Assembly (NCBI GenBank): GCA_964554185.1
Contig: CAZKNJ010000020.1
Coordinates: forward strand, 1-26,717
Direction: 5' to 3'
DNA length: 26,717 nucleotides
Source of the DNA: CAZKNJ01 sp964554185
Lineage (GTDB): Bacteria; 4484-113
Positions 15,763 to 21,743 of this stretch are shown here, one piece after another (position 1 is the stretch's first letter; every line of letters begins with the position of its first letter). The notes beneath the pieces were generated by a model, which made no database searches, was not told the DNA's origin, and saw only the letters and a list, made by a program, of their open reading frames with translations. The translations under genes were made by a program, and so were the position numbers.

Positions 15763-16903
15763 TCACTCCGCGCGGTTGTTCACCGCCTCCTGCTGCTCTT
15801 TCTCATACTTCAAGTACTCCAGGATGAACGGCTCCAGATCCCCGTCCAGTACCCGCTGGGTATTGCCGGTTTCGTAGCCGGTGCGCAGGTCCTTGATGAG
15901 TTGGTAGGGCTGGAGCACATAGCTTCTTATCTGATTGCCCCAGGCAATGTCCTTGACCACGCCCCGCAGTTCGTCTATCTCCTCTTTGTGCTCCACCTTC
16001 AGGATGGCGTAGAGCTTGGAGCGCAGCATCTTCATCGCCACATCCCGGTTGAGGTGCTGGCTGCGCTCGTTCTGGCAGGAGACCACGATTCCGGTGGGCA
16101 GATGAGTAATGCGTACGGCGCTGCTGGTCTTGTTCACATGCTGGCCGCCCGCGCTGCTCGCGCGGTAAGTGTCAATCCGCAGGTCGTCGTCGTCAATCAC
16201 TACGGTGTCGTCCTGCTCAATCTGCGGGATGGCATCGACGGCGGCGAAGCTCGTGTGCCGGCGGCCGGCGCCGTCAAAGGGCGAGATGCGCACCAGCCGG
16301 TGCACCCCGTGCTCGCCCTTCAGCAGCCCGTAAGCGAGCTTGCCGCTGACGACGAAGGTAATGGACTTGGTGCCGGCGACTTCACCCGGGAGTTCGCTGA
16401 GCACTTTCACGTTGTGGCCGCTTTGCTCCGCCCAGCGGAAGTACATCCGGCTGAGCATGTCTACCCAGTCATGGCTCTCGGTGCCGCCGGCGCCCGCGTG
16501 GATAGTGACGATTGCCGGGGCGTCGTCGTTCTCGCCGGAGAGCAGCGCGAGCATCTTGTGGCGCTCGACTCGCGTCTCCAGTTCAGCCAGCGCTTCCGCT
16601 AGCTCGCGGAAATCCGGATTCTCTTCGTCCACGCCGTCCTGCTCCAGGAGCTCAAACATGCCAGCGATGTTGTCGTAGTCCTCCTCCAGTTCCTGCACTT
16701 CGGAGAGCGTTTCTTCAATGTGCGACGCTTCGCGGTTGACGCGTGCAGCTTTCTCCTGGTCATCCCAGAAATCGGGGGATTCCTGTAGTTTGCGCAGCTC
16801 TTTCAGGCGCGTTTCTTTGCCCGGGAGGTCAAAGATACCTCCGCATGTCGTCAAGATCGCCGGTTATCCGGCTGAGAAGTTCGCGGAACTCGCTTATCTG
16901 CAT
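15763..16903 (-). CDS. prfB: Peptide chain release factor 2, with programmed +1 frameshift
   Basis: RF2 terminates translation at UGA and UAA. The gene is split: ATG 16903 opens a 24-codon frame ending at an in-frame TGA (16829-16831). The main frame (15763-16830) continues one base later, so the full protein (379 residues) needs skipping of base 16831. The shift site is GGAGG-TAT-CTT-TGA-C, with the internal Shine-Dalgarno-like GGAGG 3 nt before CTT, exactly the arrangement of E. coli prfB. The main frame has the stop-codon-recognition tripeptide SPF (RISPFDG) and GGQ (about residues 252-254, SAGGQHVNKTSSAVRITH). A naive caller would start at TTG 16854 and lose the N-terminus. Context: downstream of lnt by 24 nt; TAGAAT lies 6 nt before the ATG. 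Confidence 0.95.
16826..16842 (-). promoter_or_regulatory. prfB programmed +1 frameshift site
   Basis: The minus strand reads GGAGGTATCTTTGACC here: slippery CTT followed by TGA and C, with the stimulatory GGAGG spaced 3 nt. Slow termination at this UGA when RF2 is scarce lets the ribosome shift +1, so RF2 limits its own synthesis (established for prfB). Confidence 0.93.
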
Positions 16904-16909
16904 TGCCCC

Positions 16910-16915
16910 ATTCTA
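16910..16915 (-). promoter_or_regulatory. Candidate -10 element for prfB (leaderless start)
   Basis: TAGAAT on the minus strand ends exactly 6 nt before ATG 16903, the distance expected for a transcript starting at the A of the start codon. No strong -35 is visible, and the gene may also be read from lnt. Confidence 0.35.
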
Positions 16916-16927
16916 CCAAATCCGCCG

Positions 16928-18451
16928 CTAGAACATCGCTTCGCCGCGCCCAACCAGCGTCCGGTACGCTGTCCCGATGACGGCGATGATGAGCATCAGC
17001 ACGGCGAAGGTGTCGCCAATGGTTGTGTAGAGGCTTCGGCGGCTGTTCAGCGGGACTTCCTCCACCAACGTCCCGGAGTTGCCGTACGCCAGCGACTTGC
17101 CCAGCTTGCCGGATGGAAACACAAACCCGGAGATGCCCGTGGTGGTGGCGCGCGCCAGGCTGCGGCGGTTCTCCACTGCCCGGAAGGCGTCAAACATCGC
17201 GTGCTGCGCCGCTCCGGACGGAATGGGGTACCAGGAGTTGTTGGCGACCACGGCGACCAGCGTCGCGCCATTCCTCACCTGCGCGCGGGTGACTGCCGCG
17301 TAGACCGAGTCGTAGCAGATGTTGACCGCCAGCCGCTGGTCGTCAAAGGGCAGGGGCTCCAGCTTGGTGCCTTCCACCAGGTCTTCGGACCCCCAGGGGT
17401 AGTCCAGGTACCTGACAAGGTCGCCAAAGGGGACGAACTCGCCGAAGCCCACCAGCCGCGTTTTGGAGTAGTAGGCCGGCGAGCCGTACGGCTGTTCCAG
17501 CAAGATGGCTGCATTCTCCAACCCGCGCTGCGACTGCACCAGCGTGCAGTAAAGCAGGTTCAAATCCGGCTGCTCATTCCACAGCCGCGTGACGTCGGGA
17601 GTGAAGTTCACCGTCTCGGCGTACACGAGTTCGGGCAGCGCGCTCTCCGGCCACACCACGAGCTGCGGGTCGTCGGTGCGCAGCAGATACTGCGTTTGGC
17701 CGACATACGATTGGTGCGCCCGGCTGATGTACACCTCGCTGTCCCAGCTGTCGCTGCTGGAAATCCCTCCCTGGACTATCGCGGTTTTGAGCGTCGGTAG
17801 GTGCATCTCCGCTGCCTGCGTGGCGTAATACGCGTACAGCCCCCAGGCGTACATCGCGAATAGCGCGATTAGCGCAATGCCGGTGCCGCGCAGCCGAGGC
17901 CTTGATGGGCTAGCGCCAAAGAACAGGTGGAAGAGCGTATAGGCGGTGAGGACGACGAAGAAAGTGGAAGCATACACGCCGCCGATGGCGGCCAGCTGCA
18001 GCACCGGTGCGTTGTAATGCTGGGTGTACCCCAGGTGCAGCCAGGGGAAGCTGGACGCGCCGATGGAGTGCAGGTATTCATACGCCACCCAAACTGCTGG
18101 CACCAGCACGAAGTTCCACCGTTCGCTCTGGAAGCGCAGAACGAGATGCAGCGCCACTCCGAGCAGCCCGAAGAGCGCGGCCTGGTAGACCGCCAGCGAG
18201 ATGATGGCGAACTGCCCGAAGGAGCTGATCCAGTAGGCGCCAAGGTAGGTGAACACGAAGCCGCAAGCGAAGGCGGCAGCGTAAGCGTGCCAGGCCGAAC
18301 GCGCCCGCCGCATGGCGGCAAACAGCAGTATCGGCGCAACAAAAGCGAGCAGCGGCAGCGACCATCCGGCTTCGCCCGGTGCGAACGCCAGCGGGAAAGC
18401 GGAGGCCAGCAAGAGCCCCGCCAGCAGGCTAAGTATCAGGGTAACGCCCAT
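16928..18451 (-). CDS. lnt: Apolipoprotein N-acyltransferase
   Basis: Lnt adds the third acyl chain to the N-terminal Cys of lipoproteins after LspA cleavage. The 507-residue protein has N-terminal hydrophobic helices (about 1-210), a periplasmic nitrilase-like domain (about 220-470) and a final membrane helix. The catalytic triad is visible: Glu269 (VVWPESALP), Lys330 (YSKTRLVGFGEFVPF) and Cys379 (NICYDSVY), close to the E. coli positions 267, 335 and 387. Its presence indicates triacylated lipoproteins. It is the first gene of the long minus-strand cluster and lies divergently from the histidine phosphatase, with TATAAT 11 nt before its ATG and no ribosome site. Confidence 0.95.
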   Translation of the reverse strand: MGVTLILSLLAGLLLASAFPLAFAPGEAGWSLPLLAFVAPILLFAAMRRARSAWHAYAAAFACGFVFTYLGAYWISSFGQFAIISLAVYQAALFGLLGVALHLVLRFQSERWNFVLVPAVWVAYEYLHSIGASSFPWLHLGYTQHYNAPVLQLAAIGGVYASTFFVVLTAYTLFHLFFGASPSRPRLRGTGIALIALFAMYAWGLYAYYATQAAEMHLPTLKTAIVQGGISSSDSWDSEVYISRAHQSYVGQTQYLLRTDDPQLVVWPESALPELVYAETVNFTPDVTRLWNEQPDLNLLYCTLVQSQRGLENAAILLEQPYGSPAYYSKTRLVGFGEFVPFGDLVRYLDYPWGSEDLVEGTKLEPLPFDDQRLAVNICYDSVYAAVTRAQVRNGATLVAVVANNSWYPIPSGAAQHAMFDAFRAVENRRSLARATTTGISGFVFPSGKLGKSLAYGNSGTLVEEVPLNSRRSLYTTIGDTFAVLMLIIAVIGTAYRTLVGRGEAMF

Positions 18452-18462
18452 CGGCTGCTATC

Positions 18463-18468
18463 ATTATA
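18463..18468 (-). promoter_or_regulatory. -10 element for lnt (near-leaderless)
   Basis: A perfect TATAAT on the minus strand ends 11 nt before ATG 18451, giving a leader of about 4-5 nt. The -35 region (18491-18486, GCCGTC) is poor. Confidence 0.5.
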
Positions 18469-18487
18469 GACCGGCATGGCTGTCGGA

Positions 18488-18503
18488 CGGCGGAACGCCG
18501 CCG
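18488..18503 (+). other. Hairpin in the lnt / histidine phosphatase intergenic region
   Basis: CGGCGG-AACG-CCGCCG forms a perfect 6-bp stem with a 4-nt loop in the 79-bp space between the divergent genes. It could lie in the phosphatase leader or overlap the lnt -35 region. Confidence 0.3.
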
Positions 18504-18530
18504 CCAGTTCATCCGGCGCTCGGTGTGTTT

Positions 18531-19160
18531 ATGGCTCAGCTAATACTAATCCGCCACGGCGAAACGCTGTGGAACCGGCTCAAGCGCTTCCAAGGGGGGC
18601 GTAGCGACGTGCCGCTGTCCGCCGTTGGAAGGCTGCAAGCGCAGCTTATCGCTAACGCCCTCTTGCGGGAGCCGATTGAAGCCGTGTTCTCCAGCCCTCT
18701 CGTGCGCGCCCGCGAGACGGCGGAGGCCGTGGCGCAGGTGCATCGCTTGCACGTGCAGATTCTGCCGGAGCTCAATGAGCTGGATTTCGGCGAGTACGAG
18801 GGCGAGTATGAAGCGAGCCTGCTGGAGGAGCATGGAGCGGAGTTCACCGCTTGGCGCAACACCCATTACACGCTGCCCCCGTCCGGCGGGGACAGCCTGG
18901 AGAGCGTGCGCGGACGGGTGGCGCAGGCGCTGAAGCGGATGGAGGAATCGGGGGCGGAGCGGATAGCGGTGGTGGCGCACCAGGGGATTTTGATGGCGCT
19001 GAAGGCTCACTTGTGCGATGACTACTCGGTGGAAGCCGCGAGGGGCTACAAGCAGGCCAATCATCAGATTGAGTTCTGGGATTCCGTCGCGCGGAAGCTA
19101 GTCAAGAGTGTGGAAGTTCACGGCTCCTACGCCGGAATCCTGTTACCCGAACCCGGTTAG
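18531..19160 (+). CDS. Histidine phosphatase family protein (phosphoglycerate mutase-like)
   Basis: This 209-residue protein has the family's catalytic RHG near the N-terminus (LILIRHGETLWN; His is the phosphoacceptor), SSPLVRARETAE (second Arg), ELDFGEYEGE (acid/base Glu region) and VVAHQGIL (second catalytic His). Members include cofactor-dependent phosphoglycerate mutases, CobC alpha-ribazole phosphatases and broad phosphatases; the short length and ELDFGEYEG favour a phosphatase. No cobalamin gene is nearby. ATG 18531 is the first codon consistent with the family; GTG 18525 is an alternative. No ribosome site is seen. It converges with the 19168-19524 gene, with only 7 nt between the stops. 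Confidence 0.9.
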   Translation: MAQLILIRHGETLWNRLKRFQGGRSDVPLSAVGRLQAQLIANALLREPIEAVFSSPLVRARETAEAVAQVHRLHVQILPELNELDFGEYEGEYEASLLEEHGAEFTAWRNTHYTLPPSGGDSLESVRGRVAQALKRMEESGAERIAVVAHQGILMALKAHLCDDYSVEAARGYKQANHQIEFWDSVARKLVKSVEVHGSYAGILLPEPG

Positions 19161-19167
19161 GCGGACG

Positions 19168-19524
19168 CTACTTCTGTTCGAGGATGTAGCGGCGGATGTC
19201 GCTGCCCAGGTCAAACGAGTTCAGCTTCTTGACGTCGTGGAAGGAGACTTCAAGGTACGGGACGGTCTTGTCGAAGATGCCGATGCCCACGACTTTCCCG
19301 TAGGCTTCAACCAGCTCGCCCTTGTCGAGCCAGTTGCGCACCTTCTCAAACTTGACGACATCCCCGACCTTGTAGGAGTCACGCGAAGCTGAGTGGTCGT
19401 ATATGGGGTACTGCGAGTCGCCTGCCACCATTTTCTTGGACGAACGCCTCGTTTTGGGCTTCGCCTCAGTCTTGGTCTTGGTGGCGGTGGCAGACTTCGC
19501 GGTCTTTGACTTCTTTTCAGCCAT
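19168..19524 (-). CDS. Small protein with Lys-rich N-terminal tail and SH3-like C-terminal domain
   Basis: The 118-residue product starts with an Ala/Lys/Thr-rich basic tail (about residues 1-32) like nucleic-acid-binding tails. A compact C-terminal domain (about 45-118) contains YKVGDVVKFEKV and YGKVVGIGIFDKTVPYLEVSFHDVKKLNSFD, a pattern compatible with an SH3-like or CarD/Tudor-like beta barrel. No firm family assignment is possible. ATG 19524 is chosen over the longer frame because GGAGGA (19534-19529) sits at ideal spacing. It has the best promoter in the window, suggesting high expression; a nucleic-acid-associated role is plausible but unproven. Confidence 0.75.
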   Translation of the reverse strand: MAEKKSKTAKSATATKTKTEAKPKTRRSSKKMVAGDSQYPIYDHSASRDSYKVGDVVKFEKVRNWLDKGELVEAYGKVVGIGIFDKTVPYLEVSFHDVKKLNSFDLGSDIRRYILEQK

Positions 19525-19544
19525 ATATCCTCCAGGAAACAATT

Positions 19545-19573
19545 AGTATAGGCAATTACCACCCCTTTGTCAA
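19545..19573 (-). promoter_or_regulatory. Near-consensus sigma-70 promoter for the 19524 gene
   Basis: The minus strand has consensus TTGACA (19573-19568), a 17-nt spacer and TATACT (19550-19545, 5 of 6). The start would be near 19538, 14 nt before ATG 19524, with GGAGGA in the short leader. Confidence 0.85.
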
Positions 19574-19599
19574 GATTGATTTGGCCCGATGGCCTCCCG

Positions 19600-19628
19600 T
19601 TAGCGAGCCTTAACGAATGCTGTAGAAT
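19600..19628 (+). promoter_or_regulatory. Candidate promoter for the permease gene
   Basis: TTAGCG (19600-19605), a 17-nt spacer and TAGAAT (19623-19628) lie 17 nt before ATG 19646. The -35 is weak; the -10 uses the TAGAAT form seen repeatedly here. Confidence 0.4.
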
Positions 19629-19645
19629 AGCCCCCGGGCGAAACC

Positions 19646-20167
19646 ATGGCGGCAAAGGGGAAGCAATCCACTATGCTCATTCCAACGATAGTGATGGCGG
19701 TGCTCGCTATCGCCCTGGTGGCGATCGGCTACTTCCGGGGCGAAGGCCAGCATGTGTCCGGCCTGAAGTCCGGTTTGTTGATGACGCTGCAGATTCTGCC
19801 GCTGCTCATCTTCGCTTTCATCATGGCGGGAATGGTGGAGGCGCTCCTGCCCAAGGAGCTGCTGTCCCGCTGGGTGGGGGCCGAGGCGGGGATGCGCGGC
19901 ATCTTCCTTGGCACCATCGCCGGCGCGCTCACCCCCGGCGGCCCGTACGTGAGCCTCCCCATCGTCGCGGGCCTGCTCAAGGCCGGCGCGGGCACCGGCA
20001 CCATGGTCGCCTTCCTCACCGCCTGGTCGCTCATCGCCGTGGGGCGGCTGCCCATGGAGTTCGGCATCCTCGGCTGGAAGTTCACCGGTGTGCGACTGGC
20101 CTGCACCTTTTTCTTCGCCCCCATCGCCGGCCTGATGGCGCGCGCGTTCTTCCCGGGCGTGAAGTAG
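19646..20167 (+). CDS. Half-size permease of the YraQ/ArsP (DUF318) type
   Basis: The 173-residue integral membrane protein has five predicted helices. The family motif region is GIFLGTIAGALTPGGPYVSLPIVAGLLKAGAG, with the conserved TPGGPY, followed by a TAWSL helix. Full-length YraQ/ArsP permeases have about twice this size and two such halves; this is a single half that may work as a homo-oligomer. Characterised ArsP exports organoarsenicals, but the substrate here is unknown, and no ars gene or redox-domain partner is adjacent. ATG 19646 is used; ATG 19673 after AAGGGGAAG is an alternative. It converges on the 20190-21533 gene. Confidence 0.8.
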   Translation: MAAKGKQSTMLIPTIVMAVLAIALVAIGYFRGEGQHVSGLKSGLLMTLQILPLLIFAFIMAGMVEALLPKELLSRWVGAEAGMRGIFLGTIAGALTPGGPYVSLPIVAGLLKAGAGTGTMVAFLTAWSLIAVGRLPMEFGILGWKFTGVRLACTFFFAPIAGLMARAFFPGVK

Positions 20168-20189
20168 TCCTCAGCGAAATGCGGCGGAG

Positions 20190-21533
20190 CTACTGAACAA
20201 CGTTTTCCAGCACCGACGGAGGCGGAGGGGGCGCCGGGCTCGTCGGACTAATCCGGGAGATGGTCCCATCCGGCCCGTAGCGGTACATTTCCAGACGCCA
20301 GAGCTGCTCGGCGATAGCCGGGCCGATGTAGAGGAACTCCGCGATCTGGTCTTCCCACGCCACCGTGTAGTAGCTCCAGGCGTCCGCCGCCGTGGTGTGA
20401 GCGCGGCCAAAGAGGGTGGAGCCGCCCGGGTAGTAACCCTCGTCGTACATAAACTGGCTCCAGATACTCGTGCTCCTGGCCAGTCCGCGCACGGTACCGC
20501 GCGCGTTGTTCATCGCTGCGAGCGACTTCACCGTCACCTCGTCATAAGTGAGCGCCCCGTTCTCCACCGCCATCGTGTTGACATAGCTTACAAGCACCAT
20601 GGCCACCAATTGCTGAATCAGCGGCGCATAAGTCTCCTGCCCGTAGCGGCAGGCGTAAACATGAAGCGTGTTCAGTAGCTCCATGTCGGCGTTCATGGAG
20701 AATATGACCTGGTACTCCTTCATCATTTCCCGGCGTTCAATGTAGTTCGGCAGCGGATTGCTGATGAGCGCGTAGGCCAGCAATCGGAAGCGTTCGGTGC
20801 CGTCGTCGCCGTCGCGTATACCGCGGAAGTTGCGCAGCATGTATGACAGCGGGAAGAGCTGCACCGCCTCGTTCACCGGCGCAGCGTTGCCCCGCTCCAG
20901 CAACTCGGTCACTTCGTCGAAGTCGCCAAACTCCCGCACCGCCTGAGCGGCATCGTAGAAGTAGAACGCGTTCTGCGGTACGCTTTCAGCCGCGCAAAGC
21001 ATTAGTTCTATGGCCTCCCGCTTGTACTCGCGCTTGGCCAGCTGGTCGGCGAAGGCGTCGTCGGTTTCCTCCAGCCCGTATTCGGCGAACTTGAGCCGCG
21101 CGTCGGCCAAGAAGTACATCGTTGCCGGGTCGTTGGGCGCCAACTCGTGCGCCTTCTCGAGCAGGCCAGTATCCTTCCCCTTCGTCTGCGTGTATTCGAA
21201 GAAGTACCTTGCCTGCCAGTATTCCGGCATATCGCCGAACTTGCTCTCCAGCGCGACTAGCTTCTGCTCATCGGGCCAAATGTCCATCTGCCAAACGTCA
21301 GCGTTGTCCTTGCCCTCCGCCCACTGAAGGAAGTCGCGCTTGGCCTCCTCCAGGTCGCGGTAGGGATAGCAGTCCACAATCGCCCACAGCAGCGCGTCCA
21401 GCTGCGCCGGCGGCGAGTGGAAAACGGTGTAGGCCGGGGCTTCATCGGCGGCGGCTGCGCGGATGGGCGCAGCATTGGCTAGCGCAACTCCAACCACCAG
21501 CGCCAGGGCCAGCAGAAGTGCTGTCCTCATCAT
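20190..21533 (-). CDS. Secreted helical protein of unknown function
   Basis: The 447-residue product has a clear signal peptide (MMRTALLLALALVVGVALANAAPIRA) and then a mostly alpha-helical body. The spacing of aromatic and Ala residues (for example KAHELAPNDPATMYFLADARLKFAEYG and FYFYDAAQAVREFGDFDEVTELLERG) suggests divergent TPR-like repeats. The C-terminus is a Pro-rich tail (SPTSPAPPPPPSV). I do not recognise a family or catalytic motif. ATG 21533 has GGAGG 5 nt upstream. The gene stands alone, divergent from tRNA-Leu. Confidence 0.75.
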   Translation of the reverse strand: MMRTALLLALALVVGVALANAAPIRAAAADEAPAYTVFHSPPAQLDALLWAIVDCYPYRDLEEAKRDFLQWAEGKDNADVWQMDIWPDEQKLVALESKFGDMPEYWQARYFFEYTQTKGKDTGLLEKAHELAPNDPATMYFLADARLKFAEYGLEETDDAFADQLAKREYKREAIELMLCAAESVPQNAFYFYDAAQAVREFGDFDEVTELLERGNAAPVNEAVQLFPLSYMLRNFRGIRDGDDGTERFRLLAYALISNPLPNYIERREMMKEYQVIFSMNADMELLNTLHVYACRYGQETYAPLIQQLVAMVLVSYVNTMAVENGALTYDEVTVKSLAAMNNARGTVRGLARSTSIWSQFMYDEGYYPGGSTLFGRAHTTAADAWSYYTVAWEDQIAEFLYIGPAIAEQLWRLEMYRYGPDGTISRISPTSPAPPPPPSVLENVVQ

Positions 21534-21561
21534 CTTACCCTCCTCGGGTTTCCCCGGGAAT

Positions 21562-21570
21562 ATTGTAACA
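21562..21570 (-). promoter_or_regulatory. Extended -10 promoter for the 21533 gene
   Basis: TGTTACAAT on the minus strand (TGn plus TACAAT) lies 28 nt before ATG 21533, upstream of the ribosome site. Confidence 0.45.
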
Positions 21571-21592
21571 CCGTGGGCCGCGCCCAGCTTCT

Positions 21593-21601
21593 TGTTATAC
21601 T
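21593..21601 (+). promoter_or_regulatory. Extended -10 promoter for tRNA-Leu
   Basis: TGTTATACT (TGn plus TATACT) ends 8 nt before the first base of the mature tRNA, so the primary transcript would have almost no 5' leader. No -35 is evident. Confidence 0.55.
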
Positions 21602-21609
21602 TAATGTGC

Positions 21610-21690
21610 GGGCGGGTGGCGGAATGGCAGACGCGCCAGCCTTAGGAGCTGGTGGGGCAACCCGTGGGGGTTCGACTCCCCCCCCGCCCA
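21610..21690 (+). tRNA. tRNA-Leu (anticodon UAG)
   Basis: A complete cloverleaf can be drawn: acceptor GGGCGGG/CCCGCCC with discriminator A, T8-G9, D arm GCG...CGC with GG in the loop, and anticodon stem CCAGC/GCTGG. The loop CTTAGGA carries anticodon TAG, which reads CUA. A long class II variable arm (GGG-CAA-CCC) and a T arm GGGGG-TTCGACT-CCCCC complete it. Total length is 81 nt. CCA is not encoded. The last 21 nt (21670-21690) are exactly repeated at 22111-22131. Confidence 0.95.
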
Positions 21691-21694
21691 CTTG

Positions 21695-21724
21695 GCGTGG
21701 GGGCTTGCCCGCCACACCGCAGGT
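21695..21724 (+). repeat. tRNA-tail array element A, copy 1
   Basis: A 30-nt element beginning 4 nt after the tRNA-Leu 3' end. It folds as GTGG(G)GGGC-TT-GCCC(G)CCAC. It is identical to copy 3 (22136-22165), and copy 2 (22040-22069) differs at a few positions. The GIY-YIG gene begins just after it. Confidence 0.85.
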
Positions 21725-21743
21725 CTTATCTCGGGGAGTCTGG

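Noticed and set aside
16829..16831. In-frame TGA in prfB read as selenocysteine or as a mutation
   Set aside because: The shift-site context (internal GGAGG, TAT-CTT-TGA-C) and 25-codon first frame are the known prfB programmed frameshift; no SECIS-like need exists.
16718..17800. Plus-strand open frame of 360 codons
   Set aside because: It spans prfB and lnt antisense, including the prfB frameshift region, and has no family-like features.
21573..21743. N-terminal extension of the GIY-YIG frame
   Set aside because: It would translate the tRNA-Leu gene itself; the ribosome site before ATG 21744 and the nuclease domain start fit the shorter form.
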